From positions 55,118 to 119,117 of the forward strand of contig JAFXHE010000009.1 of assembly GCA_017536555.1 (NCBI GenBank): a DNA stretch of 64,000 bases, given 5' to 3'. The translations under genes were made by a program, and so were the position numbers. Positions 51,803 to 61,346 of the stretch are shown one piece after another; within the stretch, counting starts at the first letter, position 1, and every line of letters begins with the position of its first letter. Below the pieces are notes generated by a model. That model had not been told where the DNA came from and searched no databases. It saw nothing but the letters and a program-made list of their open reading frames with translations. This DNA is from Alistipes sp. GTDB taxonomy: Bacteria > Bacteroidota > Bacteroidia > Bacteroidales > Rikenellaceae.

Positions 51803-52216
51803 CTACTCCTCTACATTGCCCTCCTCGGGGAGTTTAAACTCGGTGAAGCCAGCCTCTACAAGGATGTTGTACCAAGCAAAACACTTCTTCATATCCGATA
51901 CGTGTACGCGGTCACGGTCATACTCGGGGAGAACCTTTGCGAACTCCTCCTTGATACGCTCTGCCGACTCCTTGTGAGAGATTGCCTGCTTGCCCTCTGT
52001 GTAGTTCCAGATGTTTGTGAAGACGTCGGCAAGTGCTATATCTTCACCCTCGGTGAACATAGATATCTCGGTAAGTGCGCTCACGCGAGATGTTGCTGAA
52101 GCGTTCATACGCTTGCCGTCGATGAGTGACTCAACGATAACACCGCGCATAGACTGTGCTACATACTTATACAAACCAGGCTGACCAGAGATAGCCAAAA
52201 TATCCTTCAATTCCAT
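51803..52216 (-). CDS. DUF5606-like conserved Bacteroidota protein
   Basis: 137 residues: 'MELKDILAISGQPGLYKYVA' and 'SMRGVIVESLIDGKRMNASATSRVSALTEISMFTEGEDIALADVFTNIWNYTEGK' match the small conserved Bacteroidota family often labelled DUF5606. The ending (about 90-130) is helical with 'RIKEEFAKVLPEYDRDRVHVSDMKKCFAWYNILVEAGFTEF'. Cytoplasmic, no signal peptide. Function unknown; family members are widely kept in the phylum. Upstream of it on the minus strand is a MscS channel gene. Confidence 0.75.
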   Translation of the reverse strand: MELKDILAISGQPGLYKYVAQSMRGVIVESLIDGKRMNASATSRVSALTEISMFTEGEDIALADVFTNIWNYTEGKQAISHKESAERIKEEFAKVLPEYDRDRVHVSDMKKCFAWYNILVEAGFTEFKLPEEGNVEE

Positions 52217-52250
52217 AGCTTAACTGCTTATAAATAAGTTAGTATTATTA

Positions 52251-53225
52251 TTACTTGTTAATCGTAACATCCAACTTCTTGTGCGGGAACATCACACCAC
52301 GCTTGGGAAGCTCGGTGTAGATACGCTCGTTTATGTCAAACCTCACGCCCCAGTAGTCGCCATTCTTAACCCACGCACGAGCCGAGAAGCATACAGCACT
52401 ATCGGTCATCTCGGTTAGGAATACCACGGGCTCGGGGTCTGCAACAACGCGCTTGTCAGCCTGCATAATCTCGAGCAGAGCCTTGCGAACAGCCTCTACA
52501 TCAGAGCCGTACTCAACATTTACATTCCAATCTACGCGGCGCAACTCTGCCATTGAGTAGTTGTCGATAACTGCGCTTGAGATGGTGCTGTTGGGGATGA
52601 ATATTGAGCGGTTGTCAACAGTGATAATCTCTGTTGAGAACAGACCAATCTTCTTTACTGTACCCTCCTCGCCCTGTGCGTCAATGTAGTCGCCTACGCG
52701 ATATGGCTTGAGGAAGAGAATCATCACGCCACCTGCAAAGTTCTGCAATGTGCCACTCAGTGCCATACCTATTGCCAAGCCTGCCGATGCGAGCATAGCA
52801 ACGAGCGATGTGGTGTTGATGCCAAGTACCTGAATAACGATGAGTATTACAACGACGTAGAGCAATACCTTTACTACGCTTGACAAGAATGAGCGTAGCG
52901 ATGCCTCTACATTACGCTTGTCGTAAAACTTATCCATAAAGCGCAGCACGCGTGAGATTATCCAGCGTCCGATATAGTAAATGATGAGTGCTGCCACAAT
53001 CTTCAGGGCAACGCTGATACAACCATCAACAACGATATTCAGAAGTGTGTTAAAGTCATAGTCGAGAAGCGTAGAGATGCTCTGCTTAACGACTTCAGGG
53101 TCGGTGATAGTCTCTATTGTCTGCTGTGCAGCCTCTTCGGGAGTTAGTTCTACTGTCTCTGCAGCTACTGCTGCTGTGTCGCCTTCTGTGACGGGCTCTG
53201 TAGTGATAAATGATAGTGGTTTCAT
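52251..53225 (-). CDS. Small-conductance mechanosensitive channel (MscS family)
   Basis: 324 residues. N-terminal acidic tail (about 1-55, rich in T, E, V), then three membrane helices (about 70-90, 115-135, 140-165). The pore-lining TM3 and hinge are visible in 'LVAMLASAGLAIGMALSGTLQNFAGGVMILFLKPYRVGDYIDAQGEEGTVKKIGLFSTEIITVDNRSIFIPNSTI', the diagnostic MscS block. A cytoplasmic beta domain follows to the C-terminus. It releases solutes during hypo-osmotic stress. 34 bases separate it from the DUF5606-like gene; they may share a transcript. Confidence 0.93.
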   Translation of the reverse strand: MKPLSFITTEPVTEGDTAAVAAETVELTPEEAAQQTIETITDPEVVKQSISTLLDYDFNTLLNIVVDGCISVALKIVAALIIYYIGRWIISRVLRFMDKFYDKRNVEASLRSFLSSVVKVLLYVVVILIVIQVLGINTTSLVAMLASAGLAIGMALSGTLQNFAGGVMILFLKPYRVGDYIDAQGEEGTVKKIGLFSTEIITVDNRSIFIPNSTISSAVIDNYSMAELRRVDWNVNVEYGSDVEAVRKALLEIMQADKRVVADPEPVVFLTEMTDSAVCFSARAWVKNGDYWGVRFDINERIYTELPKRGVMFPHKKLDVTINK

Positions 53226-53329
53226 AGTCGTTACAAAATTTTATCAAAATTTTAACGTCGCAAAGTTAATTAAATTTTGCAAAAAATCGTATATTTGTAG
53301 CAGTGTAATGAAATTAATGTCAAAGCAGT

Positions 53330-54562
53330 ATGAAAAAGGAGAATATTGAGATCATACAGATCAACATCTCGGGTGAGGATAAACCAGGCTTGACAACATC
53401 GCTCACAGATATCTTGGCGCGTCACGATGCCTTTATTCTTGACATAGGTCAGTCGAATATACACCGTTCCCTAACTTTGGGTATACTCTTTATGACAACG
53501 CCAGACCGTTCTGGACAGATTATGAAGGAGCTGTTGTTCAAGGCGTCGGAGATGAATATTGCCATACGCTTTACGCCTATTACCGAGGAGGAGTATAGCC
53601 ATTGGGTGTCGGGTCAGGGTAAAAATCGTTATATCATTACGCTTATTGGACGTAAGCTCACGGCAGGACATATTGCGCGTGTGACACAGGCTATCTACGA
53701 GGAGGGTCTCAATATCGACGATATTAGCCGTCTTACGGGTCGTGTGCCTTTGGATGAGGATGAGCGAGCTCCAAAGACAAGTATTGAGTTCTCGGTGCGT
53801 GGTACGCTTAACGACAAAAAGCAGATTCAAAATAAACTTATGGCACTCACTGAAGGTGGCGATGTAGATATATCCTTCCAGAAGGATGGTATCTTCCGTC
53901 GCTCACGTCGACTTATCTGCTTCGATATGGACTCTACGCTTATTCGCACCGAGGTTATTGACGAGTTGGCAGACCGTGCGGGTGTAGGTGATAAGGTGCG
54001 CGAGATTACCGAGCGCGCTATGCGTGGCGAGATTGATTTCAGAGAGAGCTTTGAGGAGCGCGTAGCTCTACTTAAGGGTCTCGATGTGTCGGTGATGGAG
54101 GATATTGCTGTCAACCTGCCTATAACCGAGGGTGTTGACCGTATGATGAAGATACTTAAGCGCGTAGGTTACAAGACAGCCATTCTGTCGGGTGGTTTTA
54201 CATACTTTGGTAACTATCTGCGTAGCCGTTTTGGTTTCGATTATGTCTATGCCAATGAGCTTGAGGTAGAGAATGGAAAGCTCACAGGACGTTATACGGG
54301 CGAGATTGTCGATGGTCAGCGCAAGGCGGAGCTGTTGCGTCTGTTGTGTCAATTTGAGAATATCGACATACAGCAGTCTGTGGCTGTGGGTGATGGTGCT
54401 AACGACCTGCCGATGTTGAGTATCGCAGGTTTGGGTATCGCCTTCCACGCCAAGCCCAAGGTGCGTGCTACGGCGAGCCAGTCACTCTCGACGGTGGGTC
54501 TTGATGGCGTATTGTACTTCCTCGGACTAAAGGACTCGTGGGTTGAGAAACTTGATTGCTAA
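53330..54562 (+). CDS. serB: Phosphoserine phosphatase with ACT domains
   Basis: Last step of serine biosynthesis. 410 residues: two ACT-like regulatory domains at the N-terminus (about 5-85 and 95-175), then a HAD phosphatase with motif I 'RRLICFDMDSTLIRTEVIDEL' (about 196-216), motif II 'AILSGGFTYF', and motif III 'VAVGDGANDLPMLSIAGLGIAF' (about 349-370). This ACT-HAD fusion is the long SerB form typical of Bacteroidota and actinobacteria. Its stop overlaps the next ATG as TAATG. -7 box TATATTTG (53290-53297) lies 32 bases before the start. Confidence 0.95.
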   Translation: MKKENIEIIQINISGEDKPGLTTSLTDILARHDAFILDIGQSNIHRSLTLGILFMTTPDRSGQIMKELLFKASEMNIAIRFTPITEEEYSHWVSGQGKNRYIITLIGRKLTAGHIARVTQAIYEEGLNIDDISRLTGRVPLDEDERAPKTSIEFSVRGTLNDKKQIQNKLMALTEGGDVDISFQKDGIFRRSRRLICFDMDSTLIRTEVIDELADRAGVGDKVREITERAMRGEIDFRESFEERVALLKGLDVSVMEDIAVNLPITEGVDRMMKILKRVGYKTAILSGGFTYFGNYLRSRFGFDYVYANELEVENGKLTGRYTGEIVDGQRKAELLRLLCQFENIDIQQSVAVGDGANDLPMLSIAGLGIAFHAKPKVRATASQSLSTVGLDGVLYFLGLKDSWVEKLDC

Positions 54563-55353
54563 TGTGGCGTTGGATAGTTATACTGACGATGTTATACGTA
54601 GCTATCGGTTGCAGTAACGCAGCCGATAGCATTGTTATTAGCGGGGAGTTGCCTGCGCCCAATATCTCGATTGGGGAGTTGCGAGAGGGTGTGCCACGCG
54701 CGGGTGTTGAGCGTGTGGAGGAGGATATTATCGTTGTGGGACGTGTCACAACGTCTGACGACGACAGTAACTTTTCGCGCAGCCTTGTTGTGGAGGATGA
54801 TAGCGGTGCAGTGGAGGTTATGGTGGGGTTATACTCGCTCTCCAGCAGCTATCCTGTTGGCACGCGCGTAGCATTGCGCCTACGCGATTGTGCAATGGGC
54901 TATCGCTATGGGGTGTTGCAGGCAGGAGCTATGGCTGATAGCTACGATATGTATGATGTCGACTATCTCGCATCGCGCGAGGCGGTAGACCGCGTCATTG
55001 TGCGCGGTGTAGATGTCGAGCCTATTGTGCCTCGTAGAGTGACCATAGGTGAGCTTGTGGATGATATGTGTGGGCGCATAGTTTCGATAGATGGTTTGGT
55101 GCTTGTAGAGTCTGTGTCATCTACCTTCTGCGACGAGCCTTTGGATGATGCTCGCTGGGGTGGCTATGCTCTGTTTAAGGATGAGAGTGGCGACTCCATT
55201 GCAGTATATACGCGTGAGTATGCCAACTACGCAACGAACCACATTCCGCAGGAGCCAGTGTCACTGACGGGTATTGTGCAATGGGGTAACTACGCTGGAG
55301 GAGAGTGCTTTCAGCTAAAGATGCGCTATGAGGAGGATTGTGCTATTCGCTAA
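54562..55353 (+). CDS. DUF5689-like lipoprotein A
   Basis: 263 residues from the ATG at 54562, overlapping the serB stop by one base. Lipobox signal MWRWIVILTMLYVAIGCSNA (Cys17). The mature part is beta-rich with 'VGRVTTSDDDSNFSRSLVVEDDSGAVEVMVGLYSLSSSYPVGTRVALRLR' (about 65-115) resembling the OB-like DUF5689 domain found in Bacteroidota lipoproteins and near nucleases. The second half repeats the style. Coexpressed with serB by position; a direct link to serine synthesis is unlikely. Sister gene B follows. Confidence 0.7.
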   Translation: MWRWIVILTMLYVAIGCSNAADSIVISGELPAPNISIGELREGVPRAGVERVEEDIIVVGRVTTSDDDSNFSRSLVVEDDSGAVEVMVGLYSLSSSYPVGTRVALRLRDCAMGYRYGVLQAGAMADSYDMYDVDYLASREAVDRVIVRGVDVEPIVPRRVTIGELVDDMCGRIVSIDGLVLVESVSSTFCDEPLDDARWGGYALFKDESGDSIAVYTREYANYATNHIPQEPVSLTGIVQWGNYAGGECFQLKMRYEEDCAIR

Positions 55354-56083
55354 TATATGCGCACTTATGATGTGCGGTTGCGCCGTGGATGGTGGTAGTG
55401 GAACAGAGCCAGAGGGCGTTGTGTCGATAGCCTACCTTAAGTCGCTATGTCTTGATAGATCGGTGGCGATAACCAAAGACTTTGTTATTGAGGGACGTGT
55501 CACGGCAAATGACCGTATGGGTGAGCTCAAGCAGATGTTCGTAGTGGAGGATGACACTGCAGGTGTCATCGTCGAGGTTGAGTGCGACGATATAAACAGC
55601 CTTATACCGCTATACTCCAAAGTGAGTATTCGTTGCTCGGGGCTTAATATCGGGCGTGTGGGTAATAACTTTTTATTGGGCGCACCACCTACGAGTGATT
55701 ATGTTGTCAACCGCATTGAGCAACGTAGCCTCTACAACTATGTGTCGGTAGACCTGTCACCAACGGAGCCTGCCGAGCCTATGTTGTGTAGTATTGGCGA
55801 TGTGTCACTCGGTCACGTCTCTAAATATGTGCGCATTGAGCGAGTGCAGTTTATAGACGAGGAGCAGGGTATGATGCTGTGTGATGTTGTCGATGAAGAC
55901 TATGTAAACAGCATACGACACATAACTGACGGATGTGACACGCTGCGCGTAGTGACATCTGCTACGACGCGTTATGCTGGTATGACGCTTCCCGAGGGCG
56001 AACTGCGTTGCTGTGGCGTGATAGAGTGGTATGAAGATGACCTTGCACTACGCATAATAAACCGCCACATACAATCTATGTAG
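55328..56083 (+). CDS. DUF5689-like lipoprotein B
   Basis: 251 residues; the ATG at 55328 overlaps lipoprotein A by 26 bases. Signal MRRIVLFANICALMMCGCAVDG with lipobox cysteine. The mature sequence has 'VIEGRVTANDRMGELKQMFVVEDDTAGVIVEVECDDINSLIPLYSKVSIRCSGLNIG' (about 50-106), clearly similar to the matching block of the preceding gene, so the two are probably duplicates that have diverged. Beta-rich, no catalytic motif seen. Function unknown; likely outer-membrane or surface protein. Confidence 0.7.
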   Translation: MRRIVLFANICALMMCGCAVDGGSGTEPEGVVSIAYLKSLCLDRSVAITKDFVIEGRVTANDRMGELKQMFVVEDDTAGVIVEVECDDINSLIPLYSKVSIRCSGLNIGRVGNNFLLGAPPTSDYVVNRIEQRSLYNYVSVDLSPTEPAEPMLCSIGDVSLGHVSKYVRIERVQFIDEEQGMMLCDVVDEDYVNSIRHITDGCDTLRVVTSATTRYAGMTLPEGELRCCGVIEWYEDDLALRIINRHIQSM

Positions 56084-56119
56084 CGGTTAGGTTAGAATAT
56101 TGTTATATATGCTAATTGT

Positions 56120-56905
56120 CTACTTGTGGCTCTCTACCCACTGCGTAAGCTCCACAAAGTCGGCAACAGAGAGCTGTTCGGCACGCATCGAGAAGAAGCG
56201 GTGCTCCTCGCCATTGAAGTTGCCGAAGACGGCCTTCAGCGAATTGCGCAACATCTTGCGACGCTGACCAAATGACGCCTTAACAACCTTGATGAATAGC
56301 TGCTCGTCGCAGTCGAGTTGTGTGACATTGTTGCGCACAAGGCGTATCACGGCACTCTTAACCTTTGGGGGCGGGTTAAAGACCTTTTCGCCGACGGTAA
56401 ATAGATACTCTATGTCGTACCACGCCTGAAGTAGCACACTCAATATACCATACTCCTTTGACCCTGGAGGCTCGGCGAGACGCACTGCAACCTCCTTCTG
56501 AATCATACCTACACACTCTGGCACGATGTCGCGGTTTTCAAGCACCTTGAAGAATATCTGTGACGATATGTTGTATGGGAAGTTGCCTATAATCTTTAGC
56601 CTATCGCCATACGTGGCGCGTAGATCCATCTTAAGGAAGTCTCCCTCTGTAAGACGCTCTGCAAAGTCAGGGTAGTGGTTGTGGAGATACTCTACCGACT
56701 CGGTGTCAATCTCTGCACCATAGGTGATGATGTCGTCGCGCATAAGCAAAAACTGCGTAAGTACGCCCATACCACAACCAACCTCCAATACCTTATCGGG
56801 GCACTCCGCGTTGCCACCAGAGAGCGACGACGCTATCTTGCGCGCTATGTTGAGATCGATGAGAAAGTGTTGACCTAACGCCTTTTTTGCTCTTACCTCT
56901 GACAT
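56120..56905 (-). CDS. rsmA: 16S rRNA dimethyladenosine transferase
   Basis: RsmA (KsgA) dimethylates two adjacent adenosines near the 3' end of 16S rRNA. 261 residues. 'KALGQHFLIDLNIARKIASSL' (about 8-28), SAM site 'VLEVGCGMGVLTQFLLMRDDIITYGAEIDTESVEYL' (about 40-75), catalytic 'IIGNFPYNISSQIFFKVLE' (about 104-122, motif N-F/L-P-Y), all standard. It starts 5 bases after the recQ stop on the same strand, so the two likely share a transcript with recQ upstream. Confidence 0.96.
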   Translation of the reverse strand: MSEVRAKKALGQHFLIDLNIARKIASSLSGGNAECPDKVLEVGCGMGVLTQFLLMRDDIITYGAEIDTESVEYLHNHYPDFAERLTEGDFLKMDLRATYGDRLKIIGNFPYNISSQIFFKVLENRDIVPECVGMIQKEVAVRLAEPPGSKEYGILSVLLQAWYDIEYLFTVGEKVFNPPPKVKSAVIRLVRNNVTQLDCDEQLFIKVVKASFGQRRKMLRNSLKAVFGNFNGEEHRFFSMRAEQLSVADFVELTQWVESHK

Positions 56906-56910
56906 ACGTA

Positions 56911-59100
56911 CTAATTTGCTACCTCTGAAATAAACTTAATACGCACCAGACGTATCTCCTCTTCGCTATACTCCGAGCCAAGCTCCTCGATGGCATCGTC
57001 CAGCGAGTCTGTCTCGGCATCCTCCTTGAAATAGAGGTAGATATCCTCCACCTTGTCCTCGTCCATAATGGTATTGAGGTAGTACTGAATATCGAGACGC
57101 GTTCCCGAGTTGATGATTGCCTCAATCTCGGTGAGTAGTTCATCCATATCGAGGTTACGGGCACGTGCTATATCCTCGAAGTCCATCTTCCTGTCGATAG
57201 ACTGGATGATGAATATCTTGTTGTTTGACTTGTTGGCGACGCTCCTTACGACCATATCCTGTGGACGGATAATCTCCTTCTCGTCGACATAGGTCTTGAT
57301 GAGCTTGATAAACTCGGCACCGAATTTTTGTGCCTTACCAGCACCTACGCCCGATATCGTCTGTAGCTCCTCCATAGTGATAGGATACTGTATTGACATA
57401 TCCTCAAGCGAAGGGTCTTGGAAGATGACGTATGGTGGTAGGTTGTTCTGCTTTGCAACCTTCTTGCGCAGATCCTTAAGCATAGCGTATAGCTCCTCGT
57501 CGGCAGCTCCGCCACCCTTCATTGCCGCCATCGGAGAGTTCTCCTCCTCGGCATCGTAGTCGTGGTCGAGAGTTACGGTAATCTTCGTTGGCTTCTTGAT
57601 ATACTCCTCACCGAGCTTATTTATAGAGATAAGACCGTAGTTCTCGATATTTTTGTCGATGTAGCCGTGTATAAGAGCTTGACGTATCACAGCATTCCAG
57701 AAACGTACATCCTTATCCTGACCCGCTCCAAATACATCCAACTTATTGTGGGCATAGCTCTTTATCATCGCCGTAACCTTGCCTGTGAGCACTGCTACGA
57801 GGTGGTCAATCTTAAACTTGTCGCCAATCTCCTTAAGTGTCTCAAGTGCCAGCTGCATCTCCTCGCGAGCATCAACCTTGGGCTTGGGATTGCAGCAGTT
57901 GTCGCAGTTGCCACAGTTATCCTCGGGATAGTTCTCGCCAAAGTAGTGTAACAGCGACTTGCGGCGACACATAGAACTCTCGGCATACGATACAGTCTCC
58001 ATAAGTAGCAGCTTGCCAATCTCCTGCTCGGCTACGGGCTTGCCCTGCATAAACTTCTCGAGCTTCTGAATATCCTTATAACTATAGAATGTCAGACAGT
58101 AGCCCTCGCCACCGTCACGTCCAGCACGACCAGTCTCCTGATAGTATCCCTCGAGTGACTTGGGTATGTCGTAGTGGATGACATATCGCACATCGGGTTT
58201 GTCGATACCCATACCAAAAGCGATGGTTGCCACAATGACATCTACGCGCTCGTGCAGGAAGGCATCCTGATTGTCGGCGCGTGTCTGTGCATCCATACCT
58301 GCGTGGTATGCCAAAGCCTTTATGCCATTGGCAACGAGTAGCTCGGCAAGCTCCTCGACCTTCTTACGGCTCAAGCAGTAGATGATGCCACTCTTGCCAT
58401 CGTGCTGCTTGATGAAGCGTATGATGTCGTGGTCGATGTTGTGCTTGGGGCGTAGCTCATAGTATAGGTTTGCACGGTTAAATGATGAACGGAATACCGT
58501 GGCATTGGTCATACCGAGGTTCTTCTGTATATCCATCTGTACCTTGGGTGTCGCCGTTGCGGTAAGGGCAATTAGGGGGGCTGTGCCTATATCGTTGATG
58601 ATGGGGCGGATACGGCGATACTCGGGTCGGAAGTCGTGACCCCACTCCGAGATACAGTGTGCCTCGTCGATAGCGTAGAACGAAATCTTTATCTTGCGCA
58701 AGAAGGCGATGTTATCCTCCTTGGTAAGTGACTCTGGGGCGAAGTATAGTAGCTTGGTGCGTCCCTCCATCACGTCCTGACGCACCTGCGCTATGGCAGA
58801 CTTGTTGAGCGACGAGTTAAGGAAGTGCGCTATGCCCGACTCGGTAGAGAAGGTGCGCATAGCGTCGACCTGGTTTTTCATCAAAGCAATGAGCGGAGAT
58901 ATGACAATGGCTACACCGTCCATAATCAGTGCTGGCAGCTGGTAGCACAAAGATTTACCGCCACCAGTGGGCATAAGCACGAAAGTATCCTTACCTGCCA
59001 AAACATTATTTATGACAGCCTCCTGGTTTCCCTTGAACGAAGAAAACCCGAAATACTCGCGCAACTTATCGTGTAATAAACCTCCTTGTTGGGTACTCAT
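56911..59100 (-). CDS. recQ: ATP-dependent DNA helicase RecQ
   Basis: 729 residues from the ATG at 59100 (MSTQQGGLLHDKLREYFGF); the open frame runs on to 59130 but crosses a -7 box (caaatata, 59128-59135), so the ATG at 59100 is preferred. Helicase motif I 'LMPTGGGKSLCYQLPAL' (about 42-58), motif II 'FYAIDEAHCISEWGHDFRPEY' (DEAH), motif VI 'QETGRAGRDG'; the RecQ zinc site 'CRRKSLLHYFGENYPEDNCGNCDNCCNP' (about 372-398), winged-helix and HRDC domain ('ELQTISGVGAGKAQKFG') follow; a further C-terminal helical tail (about 620-729). Acts in recombinational repair. Confidence 0.96.
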   Translation of the reverse strand: MSTQQGGLLHDKLREYFGFSSFKGNQEAVINNVLAGKDTFVLMPTGGGKSLCYQLPALIMDGVAIVISPLIALMKNQVDAMRTFSTESGIAHFLNSSLNKSAIAQVRQDVMEGRTKLLYFAPESLTKEDNIAFLRKIKISFYAIDEAHCISEWGHDFRPEYRRIRPIINDIGTAPLIALTATATPKVQMDIQKNLGMTNATVFRSSFNRANLYYELRPKHNIDHDIIRFIKQHDGKSGIIYCLSRKKVEELAELLVANGIKALAYHAGMDAQTRADNQDAFLHERVDVIVATIAFGMGIDKPDVRYVIHYDIPKSLEGYYQETGRAGRDGGEGYCLTFYSYKDIQKLEKFMQGKPVAEQEIGKLLLMETVSYAESSMCRRKSLLHYFGENYPEDNCGNCDNCCNPKPKVDAREEMQLALETLKEIGDKFKIDHLVAVLTGKVTAMIKSYAHNKLDVFGAGQDKDVRFWNAVIRQALIHGYIDKNIENYGLISINKLGEEYIKKPTKITVTLDHDYDAEEENSPMAAMKGGGAADEELYAMLKDLRKKVAKQNNLPPYVIFQDPSLEDMSIQYPITMEELQTISGVGAGKAQKFGAEFIKLIKTYVDEKEIIRPQDMVVRSVANKSNNKIFIIQSIDRKMDFEDIARARNLDMDELLTEIEAIINSGTRLDIQYYLNTIMDEDKVEDIYLYFKEDAETDSLDDAIEELGSEYSEEEIRLVRIKFISEVAN

Positions 59101-59188
59101 AATTTTTCGTTCTAAAAAAAATTTACCCAAATATACTATATTTTTTTGGAAAATAGTAATAACTTTGTGAAAAATTTATAAAAAAAAT

Positions 59189-60070
59189 ATGCGACTTTTC
59201 ACAAGCGAGCTGGTAAAATCCTATAAATCACGCACTGTCGTGAATCACGTATCAATCGACGTCAAGCAGGGCGAGATTGTTGGTTTGCTCGGCCCTAATG
59301 GTGCTGGCAAGACAACTACATTCTATATGATTGTTGGTCTTATCAAGCCCAACGAGGGACGTATCTACCTCGAGGATGACAACCAGAAGGTCACCGATAT
59401 TACCAGTCTGCCTGTATATCGCCGTGCGCAGATGGGTGTAGGTTATCTTGCACAGGAGGCTTCTGTGTTCCGTCGCCTTACTGTTGAGGACAATATTCGC
59501 GCCGTTTTGGAGATGACAAAATTCTCGAAGCAGTATCAGCGCGAGCGTGTCGAGGAGCTTATCGAAGAGTTCCGCTTGCAGAAGGTGCGCAAGAGCTATG
59601 GTAACCAGCTGTCAGGTGGTGAGCGTCGTCGTACCGAGATTGCTCGAGCGGTGGCTATCAACCCAGCATTTATCCTGCTCGATGAGCCGTTTGCGGGTGT
59701 TGACCCTATCGCTGTGGAGGATATCCAGAGTATCGTGGGTACGCTTAAGGATAAGAATATTGGTGTAATCATCACCGACCATAATGTCGATGAGACCCTT
59801 GCCATTACAGACCGAACATATCTACTCTACGAGGGTAAGATTCTTAAGACGGGTAGTGCCGAGGATTTGGCTAACGATGAGATGGTACGTCGCGTATATC
59901 TTGGACGTAACTTCGAGCTGCGTACGTCGCCGCAGATTGCTCGTGAGCGTAAGGCGCGAGAAGAGGCAGAGCGTGAGGAGGCTCTGCGCGCACTGGGTCA
60001 CGTGTCGCAGCAGCAAGACATCGACGATGATGATATCGATGATGAAGATAATACGGAAAACAACGGATAA
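59189..60070 (+). CDS. lptB: Lipopolysaccharide export ABC ATPase with acidic C-terminal tail
   Basis: 293 residues. Walker [10 protein letters not shown] (about 35-43), signature [14 protein letters not shown] (about 139-152), Walker [14 protein letters not shown] (about 158-170), and '[25 protein letters not shown]', all as in LptB, which powers LPS transport with LptFG. E. coli LptB is 241 residues; here about 45 extra C-terminal residues form a charged helix ([14 protein letters not shown]) ending in an acidic run ([18 protein letters not shown]). The tail may be a Bacteroidota trait or specific to this lineage. lptF/G are not in the window. Diverges from recQ and precedes aroA by 5 bases. 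Confidence 0.93.
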   Translation: MRLFTSELVKSYKSRTVVNHVSIDVKQGEIVGLLGPNGAGKTTTFYMIVGLIKPNEGRIYLEDDNQKVTDITSLPVYRRAQMGVGYLAQEASVFRRLTVEDNIRAVLEMTKFSKQYQRERVEELIEEFRLQKVRKSYGNQLSGGERRRTEIARAVAINPAFILLDEPFAGVDPIAVEDIQSIVGTLKDKNIGVIITDHNVDETLAITDRTYLLYEGKILKTGSAEDLANDEMVRRVYLGRNFELRTSPQIARERKAREEAEREEALRALGHVSQQQDIDDDDIDDEDNTENNG

Positions 60071-60075
60071 TCTAT

Positions 60076-61338
60076 ATGGATAGTACAGTCCCTTTAGGGA
60101 ATCAACTGCAGGGTGAGATAACACCCCCCTGCTCCAAGAGCTATGCTCAACGCGCCTTGGCAGCGGCACTTCTTGCCTCGGGGCGCACAACGCTTCGTGG
60201 TATTGAACTATGTCGTGACACACGCTCGGCTATAAAAGTTATTGAAAAGCTGGGTGCTACGGTTGAGGTCATTGATGATAACACTCTCGTAATCACGGGA
60301 GGTTTAAATCCGCAGACAGATTGTATAAATGTAGGTGAGTCGGGTCTTGCAGCACGACTATTTACGCCTATTGCAGCACTTGCAGATACCCCTATAACCA
60401 TTCAGGGCGAGGGTACGTTGTGTCATAGACCGATGTTAATGATGGTGGAGCCCTTAAAGGAGTTGGGCGTTGCGGTACGCGATGGCGGTGGACGACTACC
60501 TATCGAGGTGTGTGGGCCTATGCGCGGTGGTAGGGTGGCGGTAGATGGACATATGTCGTCGCAGTTTGTCACAGGTCTACTAATTGCCTTGCCATTAGTC
60601 GCGCGAGACACTACCGTTGAGGTGCGTGGTGCAGTATCTACTCCATATATTGATATGACAATGGAGACTGTGAGTCGCTTTGGCGTTGAGATAATGTATA
60701 ACGAGGGTGACTATACAGAGTTTTATATAAGTGGTAATCAGCAGTATCAGCCTGTTGACTACACCATTGAGAGCGATTGGTCGGCGGCGGCAATAATTAT
60801 GGTCGCAGCAGCTATTGCTGGCGAGGTTACTGTGCGTAATATCTCGACGCTGTCGCGTCAGGCAGATACGGCTATATGTCGTGCCTTGGAGCGTGTGGGA
60901 GCGTCGCTCATTCTCGAGAGTAACTCAATTACTGTTAAGCGTCGTGAGCTCAATGCCTTTACGTTTGATGCTACACAGTGCCCCGACCTCTTTCCTGCTC
61001 TTGTGGCACTTGCGGCAGCGTGTGATGGTGTCTCAACGATATATGGCGTAGAGCGTCTACGTGGCAAGGAGAGTGACCGTGGCGAGACGCTTAAGGAGGA
61101 GTATGGCAAGCTGGGCATCGACATAGAGATTGACTACGACGAGAATGTTATGCGCGTTGTGGGAGGTATCCCTGTTGCTGCTACGGTAGATAGTCACGAT
61201 GACCATCGTATCGCTATGTCGTTGGCTGTCACAGCACTGCGTATGGATGAGGAGCTTGTTATTAAAAACCGTGAGTGTGTTGCAAAGAGCTATCCTTCGT
61301 TCTTCGAGGATTTGCAATTGCTCACCGTTAAAAGATAA
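60076..61338 (+). CDS. aroA: 3-phosphoshikimate 1-carboxyvinyltransferase (EPSP synthase)
   Basis: Sixth step of the shikimate pathway: EPSP from shikimate-3-phosphate and PEP. 420 residues. 'PPCSKSYAQRALAAALLASG' (about 17-36, S-K-S-x3-R), 'NVGESGLAARLFTPIAAL' (about 86-103), 'SSQFVTGLLIALPLVA', 'IESDWSAAAIIMVAAAI' (catalytic Asp) and 'RLRGKESDRGETLKEEYGKLG' and 'DDHRIAMSLAVTAL' near the end match EPSP synthases with the G-x-S-G-L-x-x-R form of the N-S-G-T motif. It opens the aroA-aroC-prmC-recX run, with a 5-base gap after lptB. Confidence 0.95.
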   Translation: MDSTVPLGNQLQGEITPPCSKSYAQRALAAALLASGRTTLRGIELCRDTRSAIKVIEKLGATVEVIDDNTLVITGGLNPQTDCINVGESGLAARLFTPIAALADTPITIQGEGTLCHRPMLMMVEPLKELGVAVRDGGGRLPIEVCGPMRGGRVAVDGHMSSQFVTGLLIALPLVARDTTVEVRGAVSTPYIDMTMETVSRFGVEIMYNEGDYTEFYISGNQQYQPVDYTIESDWSAAAIIMVAAAIAGEVTVRNISTLSRQADTAICRALERVGASLILESNSITVKRRELNAFTFDATQCPDLFPALVALAAACDGVSTIYGVERLRGKESDRGETLKEEYGKLGIDIEIDYDENVMRVVGGIPVAATVDSHDDHRIAMSLAVTALRMDEELVIKNRECVAKSYPSFFEDLQLLTVKR

Positions 61339-61346
61339 TCAAAGAG

